The position numbers and the translations under genes were made by a program. 64,000 nucleotides of DNA from assembly GCA_963824985.1 (NCBI GenBank), contig CAWGRQ010000008.1, positions 28,772-92,771 on the forward strand, read 5' to 3'. Below, one piece after another: positions 16,570 to 27,570 of the stretch; the stretch's first letter is position 1, and each line of letters begins with the position of its first letter. The notes beneath the pieces were generated by a model that saw nothing but the letters and a program-made list of their open reading frames with translations, did not search any database and was not told where the DNA came from. This DNA comes from JAFNAG01 sp963824985 (GTDB taxonomy: Bacteria > Acidobacteriota > UBA6911).

Positions 16570-19104
16570 ATGCAGCCGGCGCACCACCCCCTCGTGCTTT
16601 GGCTGATTGCGAACGCGCGTTGGATCTGGCCGGTGGTGGTGATCGTTTTCCTGCTCCTGATCACGAGAACGGATCTGCGGCACATAGAGTCCCGGCGCGT
16701 GAGCGAGGCGTTGCGAAGCATCGATCCGCGCAACCTGGCGCTTGCCGCGTTTCTTACCCTGGCCAACCTCGCGGTGATGGGCATCTATGATGTTCTCTGC
16801 CTCCGGGACACCCATGTCCGGCCGCGTGAACGCTGGTGGATCGGCACCCTGGCCTTCGCCTGGAGCAATTTCCTGACGCTCGGGCCGCTCGCAGGCCCCG
16901 CCATTCGTTTCTGGCTCTACCGCCCGTTCGGAGTCAGCTTCAGTGCGCTGCGGCAGGCGATCATCTCAATTGTCATCGGCTTTGGCGGGGCGCTGCTGAT
17001 TTGGATCTCCATTGTGACCGTTCCGCTGCCGTATGCCGGCTGGGAGATGTTTGCCGTTCGGGCCGGACTGGTTTCCCTGGCCGCCTGGGGGGCAGGCCTG
17101 CTGGCCGGGAAACTGCAGACTTTGAAGTGGTTCCCTGCCTGGGTGCGCGAACTGAGCGTTCGCTGGTCCATTCTCTTCATGCTGGGTGTACTCGACTGGT
17201 TGCTCGTCTTCCTCGTCTTTGCCACCACGTTACAGGCTGCCGGCATCCACATGGATATCAACCGCCTCGGGCGTCTCTACTACCTGGGCCAGGGCGTGGG
17301 GGTTCTGAGCCTGATTCCGGGCGGATTGGGGAGTGCGGACGCATTCTGGCTCGCCTCGCTTGGTGAATTGGTTGAGAAAACGGCGGCAGGATTGGTAGTG
17401 TTCCGGATGATTTACTACGTCATCCCCTGGTCGATTGCGACCCTACTGCTCCTGCGCCGTTCGGTCCATGGGAAAGTCCGCTGGGCCATACCGGCGCGAT
17501 GGTTTATTGCCCTGATCGTGCTTATCTCTGGCGTGGTGATGCTGGTCAGCGCGGCGACGCCCGCAGTGGCTCAGCGCATGCAGACGCTGGAGCGTTTCAT
17601 TCCGCTGGCGGTTCTGGAAACTTCCCACGTCGCCAGCGCCGCGTTCGGTCTGTTCCTGTTTGTCGTCGCCAGAGGATTGCTCAAGGGGTACCGCTACGCG
17701 CATCGAACCACAATGGCACTGCTGCTTGGCGGCGCCATCGGGAGCCTGCTCAAAGGGCTGGATTATGAAGAAGCCATCATTTTCACTCTTACCGCGGCCC
17801 TGCTTTGGACGCAGGCGGGGCTGTTCAAACTGCACAGCCGCAAGGGTGGGACGGCGCTTGCCATACTGGCTCCCATCATCCTGGCGATATTCGTGTATGC
17901 CGCAGTCGGGATGGCATCATACCCGGGAAGCCAGTATTCCAACTCCCTGTGGCTGACTTTTGCGCATTCCGCCGAAGCCGCCCGTTTCCTGCGCACTTTT
18001 AGCGTTCTGCTGCTCTTCGGGTTGCTGATTGCCGTCTATCTGATCATGCGGATTCCCCATCGTTTTGTGCCGCCGTCGCGCGCCGAAATCGATCGTGCGC
18101 TCGCGCTGCACCGGAGACTCGGTAAGGGCACGACCGCCATGATGGCGGCCAATGCGGACAAGTCGATTCTTTTCCTCAGAGACAATGGCTTCTGTCTCTA
18201 TCGAACCATCGGCAGGTACATGGTCGTGTTCTCGGATCCTACTGTTCCTCCGGCAACGGACAGGAGCTGCCTCAATATTCTGTTGCAGCGGGCGCAGGAG
18301 CTGGACCGCAGGCTCATTTTTTACCAGATCTCCGCCCAATGGCTCCCCGTGCTCCACGACTTCGGCTATTCCTTTTTCAAGCTGGGCGAGGAGGCGGTCG
18401 TCGACCTGGCTGAATTCAACATTCATGGGAATCACGGCAAGGCCATGCGGAATGTGCTGAATCGATTCCGCCACGACGGTTACACATTCCGTGTTCTGCC
18501 CCAGGAGGACGTACCGGCCCAGCTGCCGAGGCTGAAAGAAGTCTCCGATGCCTGGCTGCGCAGCAAAAGAGCACGAGAGAAGCAGTTTTCGATCGGTTCC
18601 TTCGACGCCGCCTACCTGGCGATGTTCCCGTGCGCGATCGTCGCCAACCGCGCCGGGGAGACGGTTGCTTTTGCCAACCTGCTGCTTGGCCCCAATCAGG
18701 ACGAATTCTCCGTCGATCTGATGCGCTATACCCCCGAGTGTCCGAACGGAGTCATGGACATGCTCATCCTTCACCTTTTCGATTGGGGCCGGGAGCTGGG
18801 GTACAGGACATTCAACCTTGGTATGGCCCCGCTCTCCACCGTAGGTGTGGTCCGGCAGGCGCATTTCGGTGAACGACTGGCAAACATTCTGTTCCAGCAT
18901 GGCGAGCACTGGTACAATTTCAAAGGCATCCGACTCTTCAAGGCGAAATATGATCCTCGCTGGGTGCCCCGATATCTTGCGTACCCCGCGTTCTGGATTT
19001 GGCCGCAGGCAATTGTCAGTATTGCAGCGCTGATTGCGGGAGGTTGGAGGAACGTCATCTTCCCGGTTGAACTCCAGGAAGGTGACGGAGCAGAGACAGA
19101 ATGA
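16570..19104 (+). CDS. mprF: Phosphatidylglycerol lysyltransferase/flippase, MprF-like
   Basis: About 844 residues from the ATG at 16570; the frame is open to a TTG at 16474, but MprF homology begins near this ATG. The N-terminal 520 residues hold about 14 hydrophobic helices of the flippase/UPF0104-type domain (WWIGTLAFAWSNFLTLGPLA, YYLGQGVGVLSLIPGGLGSADAF). The C-terminal part is the DUF2156 aminoacyltransferase domain (GSFDAAYLAMFPCAIVANRA, FNLGMAPLSTVG). It attaches Lys (or Ala) from aminoacyl-tRNA to phosphatidylglycerol and flips the product, reducing surface negative charge. The stop overlaps the kinase start by 4 nt. The upstream start is uncertain; no strong ribosome site is seen. 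Confidence 0.88.
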   Translation: MQPAHHPLVLWLIANARWIWPVVVIVFLLLITRTDLRHIESRRVSEALRSIDPRNLALAAFLTLANLAVMGIYDVLCLRDTHVRPRERWWIGTLAFAWSNFLTLGPLAGPAIRFWLYRPFGVSFSALRQAIISIVIGFGGALLIWISIVTVPLPYAGWEMFAVRAGLVSLAAWGAGLLAGKLQTLKWFPAWVRELSVRWSILFMLGVLDWLLVFLVFATTLQAAGIHMDINRLGRLYYLGQGVGVLSLIPGGLGSADAFWLASLGELVEKTAAGLVVFRMIYYVIPWSIATLLLLRRSVHGKVRWAIPARWFIALIVLISGVVMLVSAATPAVAQRMQTLERFIPLAVLETSHVASAAFGLFLFVVARGLLKGYRYAHRTTMALLLGGAIGSLLKGLDYEEAIIFTLTAALLWTQAGLFKLHSRKGGTALAILAPIILAIFVYAAVGMASYPGSQYSNSLWLTFAHSAEAARFLRTFSVLLLFGLLIAVYLIMRIPHRFVPPSRAEIDRALALHRRLGKGTTAMMAANADKSILFLRDNGFCLYRTIGRYMVVFSDPTVPPATDRSCLNILLQRAQELDRRLIFYQISAQWLPVLHDFGYSFFKLGEEAVVDLAEFNIHGNHGKAMRNVLNRFRHDGYTFRVLPQEDVPAQLPRLKEVSDAWLRSKRAREKQFSIGSFDAAYLAMFPCAIVANRAGETVAFANLLLGPNQDEFSVDLMRYTPECPNGVMDMLILHLFDWGRELGYRTFNLGMAPLSTVGVVRQAHFGERLANILFQHGEHWYNFKGIRLFKAKYDPRWVPRYLAYPAFWIWPQAIVSIAALIAGGWRNVIFPVELQEGDGAETE

Positions 19105-20663
19105 AACTATCGTTCCGCCTTAACTCTACAGCAGTGGCCATCGCAATTGGCCTGGTCGCCGTCTCCACCGCGGTCCTGAGCTCGTTCAGCTATATCCACT
19201 GGGTTGGGAAAGAAAACCAGGTGGATTGGACCATCATCCAGGGAAATACCAAGCTCGTCACTCAGTACGTGGACCAGATCGAACAGAAGATCATCGATAA
19301 CGATGGACTGCTGTCGGAGATGATCAATGTCGATGATCCGAAGACCTGGCCGGCAGCCGCGGACCTGATCCGGAAGGCCGATTTCAGCGTCGACCAGGTT
19401 TTCATTTTCCGCCTGGGCAGCTCCTACCCGGCATTCCCTCCCTACGCCCGCGAGATCAGTGTCGCATGGGCGCTGGTCCGCAGCAGTTACATGGAACTCG
19501 ACAAGGGCCACCTGGTCCTGAACCAGACCAACCATCTTCACAAAGAACGGGATGACAATTACTTCTTCACTTCCTACGTGCTGAAGGAGGACATTCACGG
19601 CGCGAAATATGTGATTTTTTTCCAGATGAACATCGAGAAGATCCTGGCCTTGACGGACCGCTATCTGCGCAAGCTCCAGCCGGACTTTTATGTCAGCATT
19701 GTCGATTTTGACAACATCCGCGTCGATCCCAGGTTTCAGCCGATTGCCGGGAACGCCAAATATTTCCTGGAAAAGCGCTTTCCCAGCACGCTCTACAAGT
19801 GGTTGGTCCAGGTTGTACCCCGCAACTATTCAGAAATGGAGCGGAACGCAGGGAACCGTCGGCGGGCCAACCTGTTCCTCATCATCCTGAGCATGGCCAT
19901 GATCTTCTGCAGCCTGGCGATCATCTATGTCGTCGGCAGGAGAGAGAGGCAACTCAGCCAGCTGAAAGAGGATTTCATCAGCAACGTCAGTCATGAACTG
20001 AAAACCCCCCTTTCGCTGATCCGGATGTTCAGCGAGATGCTGGTAACCAACCGGGTGCGCAACGACGCCGCCCGGCAGGAATATTATGCTATCATCCACG
20101 GTGAGAGCGATCGCATGAGCCGGTTGATCACCAACCTGCTCGACTTCGCACGGCTGGAGCGGGAACCCCACAGCCTGCATCTCTGCAAAACCAACCTCGC
20201 CCAGTTGGCGGTGAAGGAGCTCGAGGCGTTCCGGCACCAGATCCAGAAGGACGGATTTGAGCTGATTACGCATCTGGATCCCACCGTCCCGGATACTATG
20301 GCCGACCCGAATGCGATCAGCATGGCGCTGTTCAACCTTTTGGACAACTCAGTGAAGTACTCCGTCGATCGCAAGCAGGTGACGGTGAGCGTCAGCCGGA
20401 CCAATGGGTTTGTCGATCTTGCGGTCCGGGATGAGGGAATAGGAATTCCGGAATCGGAGCGGCATAAGATATTCGATAAGTTTTTCCGGGGCAGCGCGGC
20501 GGAGGCGAAGAATATCCGCGGCAACGGCATCGGCCTTGCCATCACAAGGCAGGTAGCGGAAATGCATGGCGGAGAGGTTCGCGTGGAAAGCGAGCCTGGG
20601 CGGGGGAGCACATTCACACTGAGGATCCCGATTCGTGATGGGCCCGCAACGGTCGGGATGTGA
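19101..20663 (+). CDS. Sensor histidine kinase
   Basis: 520 residues. Membrane helix at about 10-32, an extracytoplasmic sensor region of about 220 residues without a recognised fold, and a second helix near 262-282 (ANLFLIILSMAMIFCSLAII). Then HisKA with the phospho-acceptor His298 in FISNVSHELKTPLSLIRMFS, and HATPase with NLLDNSVKYS, VRDEGIGIP and GNGIGLAITRQ. ATGA overlap with mprF indicates translational coupling, so the kinase probably responds to envelope or membrane stress (inference). The response regulator gene follows about 155 nt later. Confidence 0.92.
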   Translation: MKLSFRLNSTAVAIAIGLVAVSTAVLSSFSYIHWVGKENQVDWTIIQGNTKLVTQYVDQIEQKIIDNDGLLSEMINVDDPKTWPAAADLIRKADFSVDQVFIFRLGSSYPAFPPYAREISVAWALVRSSYMELDKGHLVLNQTNHLHKERDDNYFFTSYVLKEDIHGAKYVIFFQMNIEKILALTDRYLRKLQPDFYVSIVDFDNIRVDPRFQPIAGNAKYFLEKRFPSTLYKWLVQVVPRNYSEMERNAGNRRRANLFLIILSMAMIFCSLAIIYVVGRRERQLSQLKEDFISNVSHELKTPLSLIRMFSEMLVTNRVRNDAARQEYYAIIHGESDRMSRLITNLLDFARLEREPHSLHLCKTNLAQLAVKELEAFRHQIQKDGFELITHLDPTVPDTMADPNAISMALFNLLDNSVKYSVDRKQVTVSVSRTNGFVDLAVRDEGIGIPESERHKIFDKFFRGSAAEAKNIRGNGIGLAITRQVAEMHGGEVRVESEPGRGSTFTLRIPIRDGPATVGM

Positions 20664-20818
20664 GGCCTGTTTGGATGGCAGCGTGAAATGGCCCAAGGAT
20701 AAGGAATTCAATTGGCACTCCGCAAAGGTCCAACAGCACGGCGCGAGGCGACAGGTTCGGAGACTGACGTAAGGGCCTGTCAGGGAATCAGCCCTGAAGG
20801 CCGGCACAGGTGGATGGG

Positions 20819-21495
<677 letters not shown>

Positions 21496-21499
<4 letters not shown>

Positions 21500-22698
21500 C
21501 CATCCTGATTGACATTCTGGGGATGCTCGCCTTCCGGTCGCGCGCCTTGCGCGCCCTGGCAGCGCGTCACGCCCGCGTGCCGGCCCTGATCAGCCTCTCG
21601 ATCGGGTTTCTGGCTTTCGTCCTGGTGCGCAACTCCCTCTATGTTGCTGTTGAGAGTTCTCCCTACATCCGGGGTCACTCGAGCGCCCTGGAGATGCTGC
21701 TAAACCTTCACCTGATTCAGATGCTCCTGTTCCTGGCCCTGGTCTATGTCCCCGCGCTCATCCTGATGAGCAATGCGTTCGCCGGTGACGGTCTGGGATT
21801 CTCCCTTTCCCGCGCCGAGTATGTGAGCCATCTATCAGCGCTGCTCCCGCTCTGGGGAGTCCTGTTTCTGATCGGAGCTCCCTTGCTCCCGGCCTTCCTG
21901 ACCCTGGGTTTCCTCGATATCAGCGTCGGCGAACTCTGGCTTATCCTGTCGATGATTGTTTATACGGTCTGGGCGGTAAAAGAACTGAATCATGTTCCCG
22001 CCCTTGTGGCCTTGGGCGTGGTGAGTCTCTCTCTGGTCACGCTCCCCGTGCTCTTCGTGCTGACGAATTTTCTGCTGTCTCTCCCCTTTTTCCTCCTTCT
22101 CCCGCTGCTTTACCTTTTTTTCGTGCGCCTCCGCGACCTGGTTGCCGCCCGGGGATCCGAGAGGGACTTCCTGCAGCATCTGAAGGCTCTGACCATCAAC
22201 CCGCGCGATGCCGATGCCCACTATCAGCTCGGGCTGCTTCATTTCCGGCGTGGGAATTGGGATGCCGCACAGGGCTACTTCGAGCAATCTCTGGCAATTG
22301 AGCCGAACGACCCTGATGTCCACTATTTCATGGGACGCGTCTTCGAAGCCAGAAGCGAGTGGTCCCGGGCGGTTGATGAGTACGAATCCGCCTACCGTCT
22401 GGATCCGGAGTACGGACAGGGGGATATCTTCCGCGAAGTGGGCAAGGGATATCTGCATACCGGCCGCCCGGACAAGGCGATCGAATTTCTGCAGTTCTTC
22501 CTCGAACGCCGCGGCTCCGATCCGGAAGGGCGCTATTGGCTCGCGGTCGCCCTGTCCCGGGTTGGCAGGCCTGACGAAATGCGGGTCCAGTTGGACACGA
22601 TTCTCGATCAGGCGCGCTCCAATCCCCGTTTTTTTCGTAAAGCCAACAGATCTTGGATTTATCGGGCCCGTACCCTGCTCCGTGGCGGTCAGATCTGA
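21496..22698 (+). CDS. Membrane protein with C-terminal TPR repeats
   Basis: 400 residues. The first 215 residues contain about five or six hydrophobic helices (LISLSIGFLAFVLVRNSLYV, LLFLALVYVPALILMSNAFA, FLLLPLLYLFFVRL). Residues 230-390 form about four TPR units (AHYQLGLLHFRRGNWDAAQG, VHYFMGRVFEARSEWSRAVD). It overlaps the response regulator stop by 4 nt. A scaffold role in envelope stress or polysaccharide export is inferred from co-transcription with the kinase/regulator and proximity to the GT2 gene. Confidence 0.82.
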
Positions 22699-22834
22699 CC
22701 ACAGAAGCTAACACGGGGCATGCTTCCCCCCGCGTGGCCCCGGCGTGATTACAATTGATTACAATCCGGGACATTCTGGTGACAACCCCGCCTGCCGGGA
22801 TTCCTTATACTGCAGCTTCACATAAGGGAGTTTC

Positions 22835-24454
22835 ATGCAATTCTTCTGGCCATCGGCCTCCGGCTACGAGAAATATATCTATTCCGGTAACGGGAATATA
22901 TCCTACCTGTACCAGATGGATTCGTTCGATAAGGCGATCGTATTCGCTTATTTTGCCATCCTGGCTATCCTCAGCTTTTACGGTTTCCACCGCTACCTGC
23001 TGGTGTGGCTCCATCGCCGGCATCGCCATCAGGCTGCCGTCATCAAGGAGCGTTTCCAGGAGCTGCCCCGGGTTACCGTGCAGCTCCCCTTTTATAACGA
23101 AATGTACGTGGTGCAGCGGGTGATCGATGCCGTGTGTGCCTTCGACTATCCGCGTGACCGCTTTGAAGTCCAGTTGCTGGACGATTCGACGGACGAGACA
23201 CAAAAAATCGCGCGTGATGCCGCCGAGGAATGGCGCAAGCACGGCGTCGACATTCATTACATTCATCGCGACAACCGCTCGGGATTCAAGGCGGGGGCCC
23301 TCGAAAACGGCCTCGTTACCGCCAGGGGCGAGTTTGTCGCCATTTTCGACGCCGATTTCGTTCCGGACCCCGATTTTCTGCAGAAAACGATACATTACTT
23401 CACTGATCCGAACGTCGGTCTGGTGCAGGGGCGATGGGAGCACATCAATCGCGACTACTCGTTTCTCACCCGCGCTCAGGCAATTCTCCTGGATGGCCAC
23501 TTTGTGATGGAAAGTGATACCCGTTTCCTGAGCGGGAGGTTCTTCAACTTCAACGGCACCGCGGGAATCCTCCGCCGTCAGGCGATCCGGGATGCCGGGG
23601 GGTGGGAACACGACACCTTGACTGAAGATCTTGATTTGAGTTACCGCGCGCAGCTGAAAGGCTGGAAGTTTGTCTTCCTGCCGAATCTTCCGGTGCCCGC
23701 GGAACTGCCCGTCGAGATCAATTCCTTCAAAGCGCAGCAGTGCCGATGGGCCAAGGGGGCCATGCAAACCGGGAAGAAAGTGTTGCCCCGCCTGTTGCGC
23801 AGCGGATGCAGTCCGGCCGAGAAACTCGAGGCCTGGTACCATTTGACCGCCAACATCTCCTACCCGCTGATGATGATCCTGGCGCTCCTGCTTTTCCCGG
23901 TGCTTATTGTCCGTTACAACCAGGGCTGGTTTCAGCTGGTTACGATCGATCTTCCACTGTTCGTGCTGTCGTTTGCCAGCGTCAACACGTTTTATATATC
24001 GGCTCAGATGACCTTGCACAAGGATTGGCGCAGAAGAATCCTGTATCTGCCGGGTGTCATGGCGATCGGCATCGGCATGACCATCGCAGTGGCGAAAGCG
24101 GTTTTGGAAGGCGCCGTCGGGATCAAGAGCCCGTTTGTGCGCACTCCCAAGTTCTCGGTGCAAGGGGACGGCGGGGAATGGAAGAAGAAAAGATACCGCG
24201 GTCGCATGGGCTTGCTGCCATTCATCGAGATCGGCTTCGGTTTCTATTTTACCTGGATGAACTATTACGCCCTCACCATGGGGGTCTACGGCATCATGCC
24301 GTTTCTCTTCCTGTTCCAGTTCGGCTACCTGTATACGGGAATCGGTTCGCTCGTACAGGGCCTCAAGAGGATGAACCTGCCGATCCCCCGGCTACCGCTT
24401 AAATTGCGGTGGTTTCCCCATAAAGAGGAATTGGATCCCAGGCCTGAATTTTAG
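22835..24454 (+). CDS. Processive family-2 glycosyltransferase (cellulose-synthase/CslA-like)
   Basis: 539 residues. N-terminal helix (YFAILAILSFYGFHRYLLVW), then a GT2 domain with LLDDSTDET, the D171-A-D173 motif, T263-E-D265 and Q301QCRW305. This set (D, DxD, TED, QxxRW) marks processive synthases such as cellulose, mannan or glucomannan synthases. Four or more helices follow at about 345-500. A possible -10 (TATACT, 22806-22811) and the ribosome site AAGGGAG lie just upstream. It probably makes and extrudes a beta-linked polysaccharide across the inner membrane; the sugar cannot be told from sequence. Confidence 0.87.
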   Translation: MQFFWPSASGYEKYIYSGNGNISYLYQMDSFDKAIVFAYFAILAILSFYGFHRYLLVWLHRRHRHQAAVIKERFQELPRVTVQLPFYNEMYVVQRVIDAVCAFDYPRDRFEVQLLDDSTDETQKIARDAAEEWRKHGVDIHYIHRDNRSGFKAGALENGLVTARGEFVAIFDADFVPDPDFLQKTIHYFTDPNVGLVQGRWEHINRDYSFLTRAQAILLDGHFVMESDTRFLSGRFFNFNGTAGILRRQAIRDAGGWEHDTLTEDLDLSYRAQLKGWKFVFLPNLPVPAELPVEINSFKAQQCRWAKGAMQTGKKVLPRLLRSGCSPAEKLEAWYHLTANISYPLMMILALLLFPVLIVRYNQGWFQLVTIDLPLFVLSFASVNTFYISAQMTLHKDWRRRILYLPGVMAIGIGMTIAVAKAVLEGAVGIKSPFVRTPKFSVQGDGGEWKKKRYRGRMGLLPFIEIGFGFYFTWMNYYALTMGVYGIMPFLFLFQFGYLYTGIGSLVQGLKRMNLPIPRLPLKLRWFPHKEELDPRPEF

Positions 24455-24488
24455 GATTTGAAGCTGTTTAGCCCTGTTGTCAGAGACC

Positions 24489-24660
24489 GCAAAAAACGCC
24501 ACGGATTTCACGGATTCCACAGATTTAATGAAGGACCTACCAAGAGGCCGTGATTCTTGCACTCCCAGGAGGCAGGCAAAAACCACGACATCATCTGGTG
24601 CGCCTCGTTACGCGCATGCCCCATGCATTTGAATTCGTGGAATCCGTGGCTGCTTTTGAA
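24489..24660. repeat. Dispersed palindromic repeat, copy 2 (long form)
   Basis: Ends ACGCCACGGATTTCACGGAT at the left and TTCGTGGAATCCGTGGCTGC at the right form imperfect inverted repeats. Between them is a core of about 110 nt whose reverse complement reads AGGCGCACCAGATGATGTC followed shortly by GTTTTTGCCTGC. The same core, slightly changed, occurs at 37245-37412 and 42132-42306. It lies between the convergent GT2 and MobA-like genes and carries no coding signal. Confidence 0.88.
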
Positions 24661-24672
24661 GGGGCTAAGCAA

Positions 24673-25308
24673 TTACTGGGAATTATTTTCCGCAGCCCGA
24701 CGGGCCAGGGCTGTCTTCAGTGGCTCTCCCACGATCCTGAGATAATCTTCAGGGGTGTCCACATCATCTATGGTGCTCTTATCCCCGGTCTCCACCCAGG
24801 CCGTTTGGGCGCGATATCGGGCGATGAGTAGTTTCGGGCTGGTGTCGGCCGGAGTAACGATCAGCTCATCAAGCAGCGTTCGTCCCAGGATTGCCGGGTG
24901 TCCCGCCCGGCCGCCGCAGCGCGGCAGAGCCAGCATTGGGGACGATTCCAGGAAGCAGCGGATCAGCTCGTCCGCCACTTCAGCGGGGACCAGCGGCTGA
25001 TCCACGGGCCAGACCAGGCAGCCCAGGCATCCCGAAGGCATCGTTTGCGCCGCCAGCCGAAGCGACGAAACCTGGCCGCGGCCGGGATCGGGATTAATGA
25101 TGGTGCGCGCCTCCCACGGCGAAACCAGGGGGAGGATGCGGGCAGAGTCCCTTCCGAGGACGACGCAGGCATCCGGAAGCGCGAGCGTCCTGACCGCGCG
25201 CAGAATCCGGGTCAGGAAGGTGTCGGCGCCCAGGGGGAGCAGGGCCTTGGGATATCCCATCCGCGATGAGTCTCCCGCCGCCAGAATCACTGGAACGATA
25301 TTCGGCAT
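24673..25308 (-). CDS. MobA/MocA-like nucleotidyltransferase
   Basis: 211 residues. The N-terminus VPVILAAGDSSRMGYPKALL matches the nucleotide-binding loop of molybdenum-cofactor cytidylyl/guanylyltransferases and related NTP-transferases. DVDTPEDYLRI near the C-terminus is also typical of MocA. These enzymes attach CMP or GMP to molybdopterin or a sugar phosphate. The upper limit of inference is a cytosolic NTP transferase, possibly molybdopterin cytidylyltransferase. No molybdoenzyme is seen nearby. Confidence 0.85.
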   Translation of the reverse strand: MPNIVPVILAAGDSSRMGYPKALLPLGADTFLTRILRAVRTLALPDACVVLGRDSARILPLVSPWEARTIINPDPGRGQVSSLRLAAQTMPSGCLGCLVWPVDQPLVPAEVADELIRCFLESSPMLALPRCGGRAGHPAILGRTLLDELIVTPADTSPKLLIARYRAQTAWVETGDKSTIDDVDTPEDYLRIVGEPLKTALARRAAENNSQ

Positions 25309-25563
25309 GATCCACTCGCGTCAGGAACGGCTACGGTCAAGACCCGCAGGGCCTGCGGCGCCACCCGCTTTTAAAAATAGGACCCGTCCCGTCAAGCATG
25401 TCCCGGCGCCCCGATGGGTCCTGAATTCGGCCGGCTTCTGAATCAGAGGCCAATCACGCAAACGGAAATTCCGCGGGTCCCGTCGGGCCGCCGGAACCCA
25501 GCCGGCGCCCCATGTTCATGCGTCAGGGTGAGCGCTCCAAACGCATGGGGGGGCTGCTTCCGG

Positions 25564-27387
25564 TCACATCCGGCCGAGGAACCGGCCCTGTATGCCCGGT
25601 TCCGGCCGGGCCAGGTCAATGAGCCTGCCGTTGAAAATTATCTTTTCCGGCGCGCAATTGCGGATGTCGGCCGGGAGCTCGTTGGAATTGGTCCGCCAGA
25701 TGACCAGGTCGGCGCGCGAGCCCGAGGTTATGACTCCCCGGCCGGACAAGCGGAAAGCGCGCGCCGCTTCCGACGTCCAACGGGTCAGGATCCGCGCCGG
25801 GTCGCCGGACCAGTCGACCGGAATCTGATATTTCATCGCGTCGCTTCGGGGAGTGATGTCCGCGCGAAACCAGGCCGCCACCTGGCGCATGCGCGGAAGC
25901 CGGGTTGCACTCTCGGGGGAATCAGGAATCCAGCCCCGCGCGCCCGCCGCCAGCCATGAGGCCAGGCGCAGTTCGGCCTTCTCGTCCTCCCGCGGCGGTT
26001 CGCCCGCGACCACAAAACCCCAGTCGGGCCCCTGGGCTCCGGCCCACCGATCCGGCGCCGGTTCCAGACTCTGGATGTCGCTCCAGGAGGCGGTTTCGAT
26101 GAGTGTGAGAATGCCGCGGCGCAGGTACTCCAGGCCGTTGGCGCCCTGCGAAAACAGCGATCGTTCCGGATCCCACGCGATCAGCCCGGGGGTCAACAGG
26201 GTTCCGGTGCAGTCGATGGTGCGATGGGCACTGAATACCCCCAGGTCTCCCAGTTCGGCAATGATGGCATTGCCTCCGGAACCGCCGCGCATATCGGCAC
26301 GGATGCCGACGTCGCCACGAAACAGGGGAATGCCGGTGCCGGTGAAGATCCATGCGTTGGTCAGCATCAAGTCATAAATGGGATTGCTGCTGTTCAGTTT
26401 GAGAGCGTCGAACACCGCCGGATTGGCATTCTTAATGCGGCCGGTCGCCAGTGAATTGAGCGTGGCCAGAATACCGACGAAATTCAATTCAACCGTCAGG
26501 TTGGCAGGGGCTCCGGCCGGAATCCCGCCGCTCTCAATCAGGACGATCGGCGTTCCTTTAAGCGTGAGCATGTCTCCAAATGCCCGCGGATTGAACGGGT
26601 CGTCATATCGCGAAATGTGCCCGTACACGAAAGGAGACAGGGCCTCGTAGAGAACCGCTGTGATCCGCTTGGCGAGGTCATCCGGGACCTCCGGGGACGG
26701 CGATGGAATCACGGCACCCGGCGCGTCCGCGGCCACTGCCAGCAGGGCGATGGTGGCCACCTTCCCCGTGTCGCCCACGGTCGTGAGCCCGTTCTGGTTG
26801 TGCAGGTTGAATCCCAGGAAGGGTTCAAACCGGTCCCGTATCGCTTTGAGCAATATCCCCTCAGGGGTCTGCAACACGCGGGCATCACGGTTGATGTCGA
26901 TCCCCTGGGAATTGCGGCGGTCATCCCGCTCCGCTCCGTCCGGATTCAACATCGGGATGAACAGGAGTTGATACCGGGAGAGGATCTCCGCCACCCACGG
27001 CTCATCCCGGTGGCGGGCAAAAAACTGAAACAGGTCGATCAGAGAGCAGGTCGCAGTGGGCTCGTTGCCGTGCATCTGCGACCAGAACAGGATTTTCCTG
27101 GTCCCGGCGCCGAGAGTGACCAGATCGATCTCGCGTCCCTCCACCGAGGCCCCTATCTTTTCGACCCGAATGAAGCCCGGATATTCCTGCGCAAACCCCT
27201 GCAGGTGCTGCATCAGCTGGGCGTGCTTCAGCGAATAGGGATTCGATGGCGACAGGTGCTCCTTCTGCCAGAGCGCGGCCAGCTGCTGTGTGTCCACGTC
27301 AAAAAGATCGCTGGCGCCCGGCGCGGCCCACCCGGCCAGCAACGTCACACTCAGCAAAATGCTCACGATCAGGGATGGTGTTTCCAT
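25564..27387 (-). CDS. Secreted M14 zinc carboxypeptidase fused to degenerate amidohydrolase-like domain
   Basis: 607 residues with an N-terminal signal peptide (VSILLSVTLLAGWAAPGASD). Residues 45-320 are an M14 peptidase with zinc ligands H106/E109 in MHGNEPT, H196 in FNLHNQNG and the catalytic Glu285 in LIESGG. Residues 340-607 look like an amidohydrolase composite domain: YDLMLTNAWIFTGTGIPLFR, TLLTPGLIAWDP and, at the end, SGSRADLVIWR...IIFNGRLID. The metal-binding HxH that normally follows the PGLID motif is missing, so this second domain is probably non-catalytic. Likely a periplasmic or extracellular exopeptidase. A divergent small secreted protein gene starts 183 nt upstream. Confidence 0.85.
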   Translation of the reverse strand: METPSLIVSILLSVTLLAGWAAPGASDLFDVDTQQLAALWQKEHLSPSNPYSLKHAQLMQHLQGFAQEYPGFIRVEKIGASVEGREIDLVTLGAGTRKILFWSQMHGNEPTATCSLIDLFQFFARHRDEPWVAEILSRYQLLFIPMLNPDGAERDDRRNSQGIDINRDARVLQTPEGILLKAIRDRFEPFLGFNLHNQNGLTTVGDTGKVATIALLAVAADAPGAVIPSPSPEVPDDLAKRITAVLYEALSPFVYGHISRYDDPFNPRAFGDMLTLKGTPIVLIESGGIPAGAPANLTVELNFVGILATLNSLATGRIKNANPAVFDALKLNSSNPIYDLMLTNAWIFTGTGIPLFRGDVGIRADMRGGSGGNAIIAELGDLGVFSAHRTIDCTGTLLTPGLIAWDPERSLFSQGANGLEYLRRGILTLIETASWSDIQSLEPAPDRWAGAQGPDWGFVVAGEPPREDEKAELRLASWLAAGARGWIPDSPESATRLPRMRQVAAWFRADITPRSDAMKYQIPVDWSGDPARILTRWTSEAARAFRLSGRGVITSGSRADLVIWRTNSNELPADIRNCAPEKIIFNGRLIDLARPEPGIQGRFLGRM

Positions 27388-27570
27388 GTCTCCTCGCCTT
27401 CGCAGCCCAAGGCTGCTATGCTATCCAACAGGGTCTCAAGGTGCCTATCATGATATAGGAAACGAAGACCGAATTGCGAATAGTTGGTTGTACGGCAGCG
27501 GGAAAATCCCATGCAGGCCGGACCGGGTGAGAATCCCGGCCGGGTTGTCCGGCGGGTTGCAGGATCGGGG

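Noticed and set aside
27495..27570. Riboswitch-like string (GGGTGAGAATCCCGG region, faintly cobalamin-like)
   Set aside because: No B12 box or other conserved elements; the downstream gene is an unassigned secreted protein.
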